Assembly (NCBI RefSeq): GCF_019320115.1
Contig: NC_089584.1
Location: 56,540,852-56,604,851, forward strand
Direction of reading: 5' to 3'
DNA from: Miscanthus floridulus
Taxonomy: Eukaryota; Streptophyta; Magnoliopsida; Poales; Poaceae
Length of the DNA: 64,000 nucleotides
Made by a program: the position numbers and the translations under genes. Of this stretch, positions 32,649 to 45,747 are shown piece after piece; position 1 is the stretch's first letter, and each line of letters starts with the position of its first letter. The notes under the pieces were generated by a model. It searched no databases. It was not told the origin of the DNA and saw only the letters and a list, made by a program, of their open reading frames with translations.

Positions 32649-35600
32649 TGTAACACCCTCGGTGTTATGCATGCACTTAACCTTGACATTGCATGATCAC
32701 AATCATCATTGAGCATTCATGATCATAAGCATCCATGAGCATGAATGTGCATGAGCATCTCAATTGCTATACCTTGTTAAGCTTATATTTCATGTGTTTT
32801 ACTAATTACCTTACTTAAGTTAGAGTTTATGTGGAACCAATGTATGAAATGTGTGTGGAACCTTGGGAACACCTTAAACATGTTTAGAATAGTATAAGGA
32901 ACAACTTTGGTATTCATGTCCAGGGTTAGTTTAGTTTCTAAGTCATTGGTATGGTGAATGACATCATGTTAAAGTGCCATGTTTGACCTAGTTTGAACTA
33001 TATCATAGAGTCTTTTCATGGCAGTGAACCGTTAAGCAAAGTTGTAGTATTTGAGTAGAGGAACAACTTTTATTTTTGGGTCATGGACTAATTCAGTGCA
33101 TAGCTTAGTCATTTTGAGCTCACAAAAATCAACAATTCACTGTATTGCAACACTTATAAAATTTTCTAAGTATTGTTGGTTCATAGTTTCTCGGGCTCAA
33201 CTTTGAGATGATATTACTCGGTATTGGTTGAGAATTGGAACTTGATCCTTTAATAGAAATTGTAGATGGTATGTAGGTCTACAACTTTTCTTTAGATAGT
33301 TTTCGCTATTGAGCCACGGTTTAGGAGTTTTAGCGCTGTGAAGTCGCACTGTCAGGCCGGTACCGGAGCTCTGCTGATGTAACTGAATTGCGTCTATAGT
33401 GCCAACCGTCGTCAGGCGTTGAGCGCCGCGTGGAGGCCGCGCGTCACCGCCGGGCCACTCAGCCAGGCCACGTCGGGCTCCAGCACGCCACCACACGCCC
33501 ACGCTCACTAGTGACGCTCCTGGACTCTCATTTCCCTATTTCGCCTTTGCCTTCCCACAACATCCGCAGCCGCTCCATAGCAGCGCCGCCATCGCCATTG
33601 CTGGCTGCCTTGCTTCGCTTGTGCTCGTGACGCTCCTCCATCACCGCCATAGCTTCATCGAACTCCCACCCACCACCACACCCACAGTTGCTTGCTAGCC
33701 ATGCCCGGTAAGCTGCCACGCCGCGCGCGGACCTCATCGTGTTCCACCGCCGCATTTTGTCGTCGTGGCCGCACCATCTCCAACCACCTCCAGTCATGAT
33801 AATTGGTGCTCTAGAACTTCGTCGCAGGTAGTAACTCGGTGTATCTCTTGATTGAATTTTCTTGGTCAGCTCTGGCATCTCGCTGCCGTCCCGATCCGCT
33901 GCACCGCAATGGCCACCGCCGTCGTCCTTAGCTCCTGCAATAGGACAGATTAGATAGCTCAACGTATGCGCAAGGTCTCTGTGATCACGGTAGTACCGGT
34001 GATGTCGCCGGAAAACTCACCATCGGCGAACTCCGAGCGAGCTGCATCGAGCAGTGCCGCCTCCCCTGTTTTTCGGTCACTGACGTGTGGGCCCCTCTAA
34101 TGCGTGGACCCCGTTTGTCAGCGACTGTGGATTGAAGGATAGTTCATTTTTTCAGGTTTGAATGCCTACATTGGAAAACCATAAGTGGAGTTTTAGAGGT
34201 CCAATTTTGGGGAAACAAATTTTGTTGTGTTCCTTAGTATGTGTAGTTTTTTATAAAATATGAAATATACAGTTTCTTATATTTTTCTTGGTGATTAAAA
34301 TGTATTTAAATAAATGCTTTTTGAATGTTAGTAAACTTGTAAAATGGATATCTTGAGCTAGAAAAGTGATAAAATTGTGATTCCAATTTTGTGGGTCTTG
34401 TGTTGACATGCTCTAGCTAGGGAAAATAATAAACTTGCTGTGAACTAGGTTTTGAATAGGGTCTTTCTATTTATCTAGTAATTAATGGTATTTTCTAAGG
34501 AAAATTGTAAGGATAAAAATATACAACATATTGATATGCAAATCTTTGTACAGTAGTATGACACTATTATGATGCTAGGAAAAATATATAATCTATTGCT
34601 TGACACTTTTCTATAGGGTTTACTATTTTCACTAAAATGGACCTTGCTAGCTTGTCATTTTTGTAAAGGATGTTATACATGTTAAAATGGTATGAAACTT
34701 TTACAGTAGTCTATTGAGAGCACTTGTAAGCCACTGTATTTTTCTGAGAATTTATCATGCACATTGGGTATATGTTTATTATTTAACCTAATTATCTAAT
34801 TAAATTGATAAAGGCATTTAAATGAATAGTTTGGGATTGGACATTATGTTTTCTTGAGTGTATTTGGTGTCCTTGAACTGTTGGTTTGCTTTGTGAGGTC
34901 AAATTTGGAATGTTTATATGCAATAGAAATATCGTTGCTTTATAATTCGGATTAGAAGGGTTTTCAGACAGATTTTGTGGTTTGGGAGGTTGCCTATGGA
35001 AAATAATGTTTGCTGTAGAAATGGTTAATAACAAAGTTGTATATAACTTCTTCATCTACCTTGTGTTAAAATTTTAGGGCAATAGGCCAAAGGGTTTAGG
35101 AGTTATAGCTGTTTAAAGTTAGTATTCCAAAATGCTTGCTCTCTGGAATGTCTGGACAGCACTGGCTTGATTGCAATGTTTTGGTTAGGATAGAATGTGA
35201 ATTAGCTTTTGGTGATTTAATAAGAGTTGTAGAAAATTTTATAAGATTTCCAGAAAGTCCAAGATCATAGCATTTGGCTAAGTATAACTTCAGTTATGAT
35301 GTAAACATGTAACTGCCATGTGTAGTTTAGACATTGCATTGTGTGAAATTGGTAAGTAGATTGAGAAGAGATATGCACCTACTCAATTAGTATGGAGTTA
35401 GCATTGTTATTATTTTGCTACTAAACATCATTATCGCAGCATGCACCTATCCATATCACATCCTCTGTGATCCTTCTTATGCATTCATGAGACTTACTTA
35501 TGCATATGCATGCAATAGGTGCCACCGTGGAGATCATGCTAGTGGAGCTCGATGTCGATCCACAGGAGAACCAGGAAGTTTAGCACCTGGAGGTTCCCTA

Positions 35601-37188
35601 AGAAGGAGAGCCTGAAGCCAATCACCTTCCCATGTGCCCCGATCACCAGCCTTCAACGATCGTGAAAGGCAAGCCCCGGAGCATTATAAGCCTCCCTATT
35701 TTATTAATGTCACTTAAAGTTATTCGTATTGCTGCATTACGTGACAGGAGTTGTTTGGAAACACTTGTTGCATATTACCTTCCTTGCACCAGAAATATCT
35801 ACCATGAATCCTATTTAAGTCCAGGAACATTTATCATGCTTAGCTCGGCTTAGACCGGTAGAAGTCGGGTGATTTCCTAGTCACCTATGAGCTATAGGTG
35901 ATAACTTGATCACGGTTGGCCATATGGTGCTATCGTGGAAAATAACCTGGTATTGTTGAATAAATGGAGACCGGACAGGAGTCTTATATGTGGTATGGTA
36001 GTGATTCCGTCTGTGTCATTTAAGGACCGGCCGTTGGAGGTTTATCTTGTCATGTTGAATGCAGCCTCTCACATAGTTGGCTGGATAAGTCATTCCGACC
36101 ACGAAGCCGAGTAGCTCAACTCAGGCCGGGACCACGGGCGGTAAAAGTGCACATCCTGGAGGTAGTAAGGATGTGCGGAGAGCCAATGGCATAAGCCCAA
36201 GGGTGGGTTAGAGTCCCGATCACCCTTGGCAGATTAGTTGTATCTTTGAGGGTGCGGTGTGGCGCTGGTCGTACCCACGATTGTACCTGAGTTGTACCAA
36301 AGGTGACCTAAGGCGACTAATGATCTAGTCTGTCTAGGTGTGTGTTAGGAATAATTCCCCAGCTAGGTAGGAATCGATTTGAATCACCGTCTCTCCCGGA
36401 TAGTGAGAACTTGATAGGAGTACACTTCATCATAGTAAATGATGGAAATGATAGGAATGATGGAAATGATGGTTATGAGATTATTCAAGAACTCAACTAG
36501 ATATGGTTATTATTGTGATGACTTAATGGTACCAACATGTTTGGCATAGGATAGTTGCTAATCTAGTATGAGATAGGATTAATAACTGGTGATTCACAAT
36601 TCAAGAGATATTTGATAACTTATGCTTTTTCTGCAAATAATGTCTACCAGCTCTACTTATAAAGCCTTGCATACTCCTTGGTGTCTTAATATATTAGTTG
36701 GACGGGTAAGTCTAGCTGAGTTCATTCTCATACTTAGGGTTTTATTCCCATTGTTATAGATAATGTTATGTTTCTCGGCTACTGCAAGAACTATCTTGCT
36801 CCTGTAGTGGATGAGGACTAGGACCATGGGCAATGGTCATTCTATATATCATCTCACCCCTTGTGCTTTTGGTTGGAGATGACTATGACACTAGCTTTGT
36901 ATTAAACTACATGTGGTGTTGATGTTAAACTACTTTGCTTCCGCTACATTCAAACTTGGTTTGTAATAATTATTCGAATTATGATGTATGAGACATATTT
37001 GTGAACTGTGATGTAACATGTGATGGGTTGTGTTGAATCTCTACAATCTTGGTTTGTATGTTGGTTGTTTGAGATCCTTCATGATTTCGTTGGACTACCG
37101 GGTTTATATGGGCTCAAGTATGACAGTTTGATCATTTCGGTGATTGCTATTGTACTTGTGCTCTTATAAATTGGATGGTTCTGTGACA
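32649..37188 (+). mobile_element. E5: solo LTR of the E6 type (4.5 kb)
   Basis: Starts TGTAACACCCTCGGTGTTATG and ends GGTTCTGTGACA, the same ends as the E6 LTRs (whose left copy ends TGTGACA when read on its own strand). Internal matches to the E6 LTRs occur along the whole length, for example the antisense 87-codon ORF at 34792-35055 and the ACCGGTAGAAGTCGGGTGATT stretch near 35851. No primer-binding site, polypurine tract or coding region follows, so this is a solo LTR left by recombination. The flanking 5 bp do not match (TGGGT and GCGAC). Confidence 0.82.
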
Positions 37189-37665
37189 GCGACGTAGGGC
37201 CATGGCGGGTGATGTGGGCTAGCGGGGCTAGGCGCGCGGGCTGCTGCTGCTAGGCTTCTTTCTTTTTTCTATTTCTTTCCCCTTTTCTAATTCCTTTTCT
37301 ATTTCTACTTCTATTTCCACAGTACAATTAGGGCTCCTATGCATGAATACATGTCTTGCCAACATGTACACACCCTAGTGGGGCCCGCTAGAGGTCATCT
37401 AGGGCTTTAGGGTCCATGGCAAAGGTTTTGCAACACACACATAATTTATTTAAAAAGGTTGGATTGATTTTATTACATCACATAAAATCATGAAGAAGCA
37501 ACTCACAAGTTGAATTAAATGCAAAATGCTCGACCATGCTAACTTGGTTATACTTGTGCAACTACATGGGTGGTTTCCTAGTATTCACACTCACCATGCA
37601 TGGGTTTTGTTAGAAAAATTTTTATGTTCAGATTTTTGGGTCATTGGAAAACATGGGTTGTTATA
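37189..37665 (-). repeat. E3 3' LTR, segment 3
   Basis: Last piece of the left LTR of E3 in window order, which is its transcriptional 5' end. It matches about 62793-63267, including TTATTTAAAAAGGTTGGATT and the end GGTTGTTATA. Next to it lies the polypurine tract of E3. On the - strand the LTR therefore starts TATAACAACC rather than the usual TG. Confidence 0.83.
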
Positions 37666-37677
37666 GTCCTCCCCATC
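37666..37677 (-). other. E3 polypurine tract
   Basis: On the - strand GATGGGGAGGAC directly precedes TATAACAACC of the LTR. This marks the end of the E3 internal region. Confidence 0.75.
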
Positions 37678-39080
37678 ATAGGAATCTCGTCCCAAGATTT
37701 AAGGTGAGATGTATCTTTGAAAGAAATAGGGGTAAAGCATCCGAAGTTCTGATACTTTCTCCCAAGTGGCTTCTCGTTCTATGTGATTGCTCCACTGAAC
37801 CTTGCACTTAGGTATGATCGTGCTTCTAGTTTCCTTCTCGGCTCTATTGAGTGTTTGTATCGGGTGCTCCTTGTACTCTAGAGTGTCCTATATATCAAGT
37901 GCCGCCGTAGGTACTTGCTCATCTGGTAGGTTCAAGCACTTGCATAGTTGAGATACATGAAACACTAGGTGCATTCCAGTCAATTCCTCAGGTAGTTCTA
38001 GCTCTGAGGCTAGCTTGCCAACTCTATAAGTTCAGTAAGGTCCTACATACGTTGGCACCAACTTCCCTTTCACATGGAACCTGATGGTGCCTCAAAGTGA
38101 GGAGACTTTGAGATAAACATAGTCCCCAACTTTGAACTCAAGGTCTCTTCGCCTTTTATCTGCGTAACTCTTCTATCGGCTTTGAGCGATTCTCAAATTC
38201 TCTCGCACTTGGGCTACTCCTTCCTCATCATCCTTGATCTTTGGGGGCCAAAGAAGGATCTCTCCCTAACTTCTAACCATATCAGAGGGGTCCTACACTT
38301 CCTCCCATAGAAGGCCTCAAATGGTGACATCTTGAGACTAGCCTGATAGCTGTTGTTGTAAGAGAACTTTGCATGTGGCAAACTCTTCTCCCAATTAGAC
38401 CCATATTTTAGAACACAAGCTCAGAGCATATCCTCCATGATCAGATTCACTCTCTCAGTCTACCCATCTATCTATGGGTGGTAAGCAGTGCTATAATCTA
38501 GTCGAGTCCCGAATGCCTTATGGATACTCTTCTAGAACTTGGACACATATTGCATCCCTCCATCCGACACTATAGTTCATAGGGGCTCTGTGAAGCCTAA
38601 GAATGCTATCTACATAAAGATCTACGAGCTTTTTAGTTATTTAGTCATTCCTCACAGCTATGAATTGAGCTACGTTAGTCAATCTATCAACAATTACCTA
38701 GATCGAGTCATGGCCTTTTGGGGTTCGAGGTAAACCCACTATAAAGTCCATGGATACACTTTCCCACTACCACATCAGAACAACTAACAGCTTCAATAGT
38801 CCTGCTGGTCTTTGGTGTTCGGCCTTGATCCTATTGTAGATGTGGCAACGCGCGACATGCCCTGCAATATTAGCTTTCATATTCTTCCACCAGAAGAGCT
38901 TCTTCAAGTTGGTATACATCTTGGTACTTCCTAGGTGGATACAATACTTAGAGTCATGATCCATGGCTAGGATCTCCTCTGTCAAGGCTATGTCAGAGGG
39001 TAAACAGATTCTATCATTGTACTAGTACACTCTCTGTTCATGTTCTCTAAACTTAGGACACTTGCCTAGCTTCATGAGCT
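37668..39080 (-). pseudogene. pol: E3 pol, integrase with chromodomain-like tail (decayed)
   Basis: Read right to left. The zinc-binding part is in 38767-38985: [20 protein letters not shown] then [20 protein letters not shown]. After several stops the core and C-terminal parts read HAKFSYNNSYQASLKMSPFE at about 38310-38370 and FEAFYGRKCRTPLIWLEV. LVFHVSQLCKCLNLPDEQ lies near 37920-37975 and IPKCKVQWSNHIEREATWE at about 37763-37820, the chromodomain-like tail. The frame runs on to SYDGEDYNNP across the polypurine tract into the LTR, as pol of E4 does. Many TAG stops make it non-functional. Confidence 0.8.
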
Positions 39081-39144
39081 CTTGAATTTCCTAAATTTTG
39101 GGGCATTCTTGATGGGCTTTATGGATTAGATCTTCAAGATTATA

Positions 39145-40570
39145 CTACACTCGAAACTTATTTAGCATTCCCTTCGATAGCATTTCGAATTGAAGGTCCT
39201 CCAACTCTTGACTTAGCTCTAGTGGTATGGCTTCTACCATCAGGCTATGGCAATAGCTCTTATGGCTTAGGGCATCTACAACTACATTGGCTTTCCCTAG
39301 TTGATAGTGTATCTCTAGGTTATAGTCCTTAATCAACTCTAGCCATCGGCGCTGTCTCATGTTTAGATCCTCCTGAGTGAAAAATTACTTAGACACTTAT
39401 GATCGGTGTAGATGTCACATTTGTTCCCGATTAGATAGTGTCTCCAAAACTTTAGGGCATGCACAATGGTTGCAATCTCAAGATCATGGTTAGGGTAGCG
39501 TTGCTCATGGTCCTTTAGCTGACGGGAAGCATAAGCTATAAATCTCCCACTTTGCATCAGAACACAGCCGAGTCCCTGTCTGGATGCATCACAATAGACC
39601 ACAAAGTCTTGCTGAATGTCAGGGAATGCTAACATAGGAGTGGTAGTAAGCTTCTGTTTCAAGGTCTGGAAGCTTTGCTCGCACTCGATCGTCCACTCAA
39701 ACTCATTGGTCTTCTTCAGAAGGTTGGTCATCGACTTGGCTATCTTGGAAAAGTTCTCAATGAAGTAGCGGTAACATCCTGCCAACCCAAGGAGACTCCA
39801 GATTTCAGTCGTATTGCGGGGTTGTTCCCATTCTTTTATAGCTTCTATCTTGGCGGGATCAACAGCTACTCCCTCAACAGTGAGAATGTGACCTAATAAA
39901 GTCACTTCTTCAAGCCAAAATTTGCACTTACTGAACTTGGTGTACAGCTGATTCTACCTTAGCTTCTCCAGCACTACCCTCAGATGCTGCTCATGTTCTT
40001 CTGCAGTGGCTGAATAGAGAAGAATGTCATTGATAAATACCCCCACAAACTTATCCAACTCTTCCATGAACACCTTGTTCATCATATCCATGAAGTTGGC
40101 GGGGCATTGGTGAGTCCAAAAGACACAATGGTGAGCTCATACGACCCATACCTAGTGACAAAGGCTGTATTGGGAATGTCCTCAGTCCTGATCTTCATCT
40201 GATGGTACCATGATCGGAGATCAATCTTAGAAAAGAACTTGGCATTCCTCAGCTGGTCTAGTAGATCATCTATCCTTGGCAGTGGGTACTTGTTCTTCAT
40301 AGTCATGCCATTCAAGTTCCGATAGTCAATGCACATCCTCATGGAACCATCCTTCTTCTTCACAAACAAGATAGGGGAACCCTAGGGTGAAGCACTGGGC
40401 CCAATGTACCCCTTGTCAGATAACTCCCTAAGCTGTTTCTTGAGTTCCTCCCGCTCATTGATAGACATGCGGTAGGGACTCTTAGCAATAGGTCCCATAC
40501 CAGGCAAAAGGTCGATCACAAACTCCACATCATGATCAGGTGGCATACCTGGCAACTCTTTGGGGAACAC
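39145..40570 (-). pseudogene. pol: E3 pol, reverse transcriptase and RNase H (decayed)
   Basis: Begins FPKELPGMPPDHDVEFVIDL at about 40570-40510, then [20 protein letters not shown] (from 40366), [20 protein letters not shown] and [10 protein letters not shown]. The catalytic motif reads FINDILLYS at about 40037-40011, so the first Asp is Asn (codon 40029-40031). Downstream ORF 39363-39905 carries [40 protein letters not shown] and YTDHK; RNase H continues in 39145-39360 after a frameshift ([14 protein letters not shown]). It has stops, frameshifts and a dead catalytic site. Confidence 0.83.
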
Positions 40571-41133
40571 ATCAGGTTACTCACATACTATGGGCACCTC
40601 CTCAACTGACTTGGCTTCCAAGGTGCACAACATGGAAACTGTCCTGCCAAGGTTGGGCTCGCATCAGATTACGTGACCACTCAGGTGTGTTATCTCCACA
40701 TACCGTGGTGAGCAAGATATTACTCCCTTGTGTTGAGTCAGCCAATCCATCCCTAGTATGACAACCAGTCCATCAGAGGGAAGCAAGGTAAGATTGGCTA
40801 GAAAGGGGTGACCCTCAATGGTGATGTTCACTCCCTAACCTCTCTTGGTGCATCTGATGTTGCCCAAAGATGAACTAGTGTCTATGGGCACTCTTCATGG
40901 AGTTATGGGTAGGTTATGAACTTGTGCAAACTTGATAGACACAAATGAATTTGTAGCACCAGAATCAAATAGCACTATAGCCTTAGACCCGTGCACTAAA
41001 AACATACCGTAAAACATGTCGGGGGTGTTCAAGGCATCCTCCATGGTCAGGTGGGTGAGACAACCATGGGTTGGTCCCATGGTGGGCTTGTGTGGCGCAC
41101 CCTAAACAGAAGCCTGTCTCACTAGGATCGGAG
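40571..41133 (-). pseudogene. pol: E3 pol, protease region (decayed)
   Basis: Runs from the E6 insertion point leftward. ORF 40895-41080 reads FLVHGSKAIVLFDSGATNSF followed by VSIKFAQVHNLP, the retroviral-type protease with its D-S-G-A active site kept. After it come several stops and fragments up to the FPKELPG linker. The start was continuous with the gag zinc knuckle at 57042 before E6 inserted: across the TAGGG target the frame reads NATLP from the gag side and TPI from this side. Confidence 0.8.
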
Positions 41134-41138
41134 TAGGG
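41134..41138. repeat. E6 target-site duplication, left copy (TAGGG)
   Basis: TAGGG is repeated at 57037-57041, directly outside the other end of E6. Confidence 0.9.
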
Positions 41139-44100
41139 TGTCACAGAACCGACCAATTTATAAGAGTACAAGTACAATGGCAGCCCGCAAGCGGTTGCAC
41201 TGTTATACTTGAACCCATATAAACCCGGTAGTCCGTCGAGTACCATGATGGGCCTTGATAAACAATTTACAACAACCAAGATCGTACATGATTCAACATA
41301 CATGTCACATATTACATAAAGTTCACAGATACATTTCCATCATTAGAGTATGAAATAGAGTTATTACAAACCGAGTTTGATAGATAAAAGCGGAAGCAAA
41401 TTAAGTTTTGAAGGTAAAGTTTCCAACATAGTTTAATACAGTGCCAAAATATGATCACAATCCACAAAAGCAAGTAGAGGGATTAATAAAGAAGCCTGCC
41501 CAAGGCTTACTCCTCATCCACAGCGGGATAAAAGCAACTCTTGCAATAACCATGATACACAGTGCCATCTACAATAATAGGAAATAAAACCCTGAGTACG
41601 AGAAGGTACTCAGCTAGACTTACCCATCATAACCAGAAATAAAATGACTCCAAGGATCAAGCAAGGCTGTATAAGTGGAGATAGCTTGACAACATTTTGC
41701 ATAAAAGCGTTTAACTCAGTTATACAATTATAGTTCCGTTATCAAGTTAATTATAACTATCCATCTCTAAATTAGCAACAATCCTATGCCAAACATGTAG
41801 TATATCATTTTAAAAGCATACAATAGTAACCATAGCCGGTATTATAATTCCATATTCATTCGAACCATCATGTTCAATAACACAGTTACTACGATGCTGG
41901 GACTAGCCAAGTTTCTCACTATCCGTGAGAGACGACGATTCGAATCGATTTCAACCAGCTGGGAATTTATTCCTAACACAAATCCAGGCAGACCAGATCA
42001 TTAGTCGCCTTAGGTCACCTTTGGTACAACTTGGTTACACATTTCGTGGGTTCGTACTGCGCCGCACAATTGGGGACACCAAATGCCAGGACATTCAGGA
42101 CTACCCTGCCCTTGGGCTCAGCTTGGCTCCCTACAAGGAGCGCACAACAGAACAGGACCTGGCCTAAGTTGAGCTACTCGGCTTTGCGGTCGAAACGAGT
42201 TATTCGGCCAGCTAAGTGATAGGCATGCGTTCAATCTTGTCAGAAGCGCCAACAACGGTACAATCCTTAATCAGCACAGACGGAATCACATGAGTCAACC
42301 TACGCATAGACTCCACCCGGCCTTGATTTTTCTTTTACCCCATTGTTCTGTTCCACGATAGCAAATATAGCCAACCGTGCCTCGGTATCCACCTATATCT
42401 CGCAGGTGACAGGAAATCACCCGACTTCTACCGGTCTAAGCATAGCTAAGCATATATTCGATCCTGGACCTACACAGGGTTACGGTGTATATATCTGGAC
42501 AAGGAATTTATATGCATCAAGTGGTTCCATTCAACTCTTATAACCTAATGCAGCAATCATAAGAACTGAAGTAATCATTTGTAAAATATTGGGAGACTTA
42601 GAATGCTCCAGGGCTTGCCTTTCAGAAAGGATGTGGGGTGGTGATCAGGGCACTCTGGAAGCTCTTCTGGGTTCTGCTCCTCACCTTCAGGAGCTGCGGT
42701 TTGAGGATTCTCCTGCTGGTCCCCTCCCTCTACTTCGTCGAACTCCAGCAACATTATTTCTTCCTCCGATCCTAGATGCATGAATATGGCATAAGGTATT
42801 GCGAATGTATATATGTTGACAAGTATAGTCGCATGATATGTGATGAATGCATTCTTGTATGTATTCTTAATATCATGGTGCTGAAGTAATAACAACTATA
42901 TCGTGTTTTCCTGAGTATGTGCATATCTCTTCTTAATTATTTAGTTAACTACTTCAACAATTCATGTACCACACTACAAACAGCAGATACTTATTTTACT
43001 CATAACTGAAGTTCTACTTATCCAAATGTGGTGACCTTGGACTTTCTGGAAAGCTTATAAAATTGCCTACAACTCTTATTTAATCACTAAAAGCTACTTC
43101 ACAATTTATCTTAACAAAAATAGACAAGCAACCCAGTACTGTCCAGAAATTCCAGAGAGCAAGCAATTCGGAAATACTAACTTTGAACAGCTATAACTCC
43201 TAAACTCTTTGGACTATTGCTCTGAAATTTTAACACAAGATACATGAAGAAGTTTTCTACAACTTTGTTATTAACCATTTTTACAGAAAACACCATTGTT
43301 ACTATGCAACATACCAAACTACCAAATATGTCTGAAAACCCACTCAATTTGAATTATAAAGCAACAATACTTCTACTCCATATAAGTATTCAAAATTTGA
43401 CAACACAAAGTCTACCAATAGTGCAAGCCTACCAAATACACTCAAGAAAACATAATGGTAAAGCCCAAGATATTTATTTAAATGCCTTTATCATTTTATT
43501 TAGATACTTAGGTTAAATAATAAACCTATACTAAATGTGTAACATAAGTTCTAAAAAATTTACAGTGCCTTACTAATGCTACCAAAAGACTATTATAAAA
43601 GTTTCATGCTATTTTACCAAGTAGAACATTCTATATAAAAATGACAAGACAAAAAGGCTTACAATAGAAAAAATAGAAAACCCTAGTGAAAAGTGTCAAG
43701 CAGCAGATTTTATATTTTTCTTATCATCCATATGGTACTAGGATAACCTCCAACAAATTTCATGAATATTGGATTCATAAATAATTTATAAAAATTCATA
43801 CAAGGATTACCTATTTATAAAAGAAAAATGTATAACTGCAAATCTATACTTGCACTGATCCTCAAATTCTGACCAGAGCTCATACATGTCAAAAACAGCT
43901 AACCACAAAAAAATCATAATTTTTGGAGCACAGGAACTCTAGATATAAAATAAATAAATTTGCAGGCACTCAAAAACACATTTCAAGTTTTAATTTAAAT
44001 CTTCTAAAAATTCTACTACAAGTGTCAAGATTATATTTTTCCTAAATACTACACTTCCTAAGGAACACTACCAAATTTATTTCATAATTTTTAAAGCTAC

Positions 44101-45732
44101 ATAGCCCAACTTATCAAATTTCAAAGATTGTACCAAATCTATAAACAAATGACCTATCCTATTTTCACCTGTCGCTAACAGCTGGGTCCCACCTGACAGT
44201 GGACCCCACATGTCAGTGACATAGAAGTAGAGCAGCGGCGCTGTTCGATACTGCGCGGCCACGGCTCGTCGATGGCGAGCTTCGCCAGTGATGACATCTA
44301 CACATCATGACCCCCACGAACCTAGCGCACCGATTGAGCTACTTGGTTGGGCCTCCCGCCGGCGCTAATGACGACGGCGGCGACCATGGTGGCTTGGTGG
44401 AGTTGGACAATGGCACAATGCTGGCGGAGGCCATGGCGGCTCAACCTAAAGCTCAGACGAGCATCAATGAACTACGGTGAACCTATGGCACGCTCTATCG
44501 TGGCATGCGGTGGTCGAAGTTGGCTAGACCACGGTGATGGAGTGTGGCGGAGGAGCAACGACGAGGTCTGCACGGCGAAACGGCTTACCGAGTGTGGCTA
44601 GGGAAATGATTGCGGGCGTGGCGTGACCGCGGGGATCATGGAGGAGCTACTACGAAGGCAATTGGGCGATGAGGCATGAGCTTGCACTAGCTATGGCGAC
44701 GGCAGAGGTAGGGAATAGCTCGGCTGCTGCTGCGGTACTTCGGCCGACGATGGAGGAGGCAGAAAAATGGAAATGGCGAGTGCGGCTTAGTGTGGGCGGG
44801 TGCTGGGGGTGTTAAGGCACGCGCTGGCCTGGCTTGGCCGCACGGGGCAGGGTGCCAGTGATGCACGGCCATGCCTGCCTCCACATGGCGTGCGACCTCT
44901 GCCGGTGTCAGCCACTAAAGAAAGGGGATTCAGTTCGTCAGTTAAGCAATGGTAATGCCTGACAGCATACATTGGTGACGTTCATTCGCTTAAACTATGA
45001 AGTATTAGTGTACACTATCTAAACAAAAGTGGTAGCTCTATGTACCAGTTACATTTGTTCTTAAAGGATCATGCTCCAACTCTCAACCAAAACCGAGTTA
45101 GATCATCTCCAAGTTAGCTCGTCAGACTGTACAACATCTTAGACTTAGAAAAATTGCTAAGTGTTGAAAATGTTGATTTGCTGATTCTTGTGAACCAAAT
45201 TCAAGCATGTTAGGAGCTAAACCAGTCAATGACCCAAAAATAAAAGTTGTTCCTCTTGCCAAACACTACAACTTTTCTTTAGTGACCACCTCCATGAAAG
45301 GTCTCTAGCATATAGTTCAAACTTGGTCAAACATGTCACATTCAAATGATGGTATACATTCAAACTAGGACTTAATGACCTATTTACCCCTAACCATGAA
45401 TATCAAAGTTGTTCATAATGATACTCTAAACATTTTTAAGCTAATTCCAAGATCACACAATCATTTCTTGCATTGGTCACTCATAGGGCTATCTAGGTCA
45501 ACACATGTAACATTACATAAGTGCTTGATCATGTTTTTATGACTCATATCAACCAATTACATGTATACACTCATGATCATATGCATATACACATGGAAAC
45601 ATGAAATAATAAGAAATGTTGCACATGTTTCAATCTCTTGTTTCATGTGTAAATGCTTACATATGAATGCTTGATGCTCATGCTCATGCTATGCAAGTCA
45701 AGTTATGCAAGGCTAACACCTAGGGTGTTACA
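41139..45732 (-). repeat. E6 3' LTR (4,594 bp)
   Basis: On the + strand it starts TGTCACAGAACC and ends CCTAGGGTGTTACA. It is collinear with 52390-57036 apart from small indels, among them a 53-bp gap near 45530. The - strand sequence opens TGTAACACCCTAGGTGTTAG. It carries a small + strand ORF (43244-43516) that is also open in the other LTR copy and, reversed, in E5. Confidence 0.92.
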
Positions 45733-45745
45733 GCCCCTCCCCTTA
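45733..45745 (-). other. E6 polypurine tract
   Basis: On the - strand AAGGGGAGGGGC directly precedes TGTAACACC of the 3' LTR. Confidence 0.9.
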
Positions 45746-45747
45746 TA

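Noticed and set aside
42589..42783. Small ORF repeated at 53843-54037, with Cys, Pro and Leu-rich product
   Set aside because: It is the same LTR sequence in both E6 LTRs. The antisense frame at the same place is equally open, and there is no independent support.
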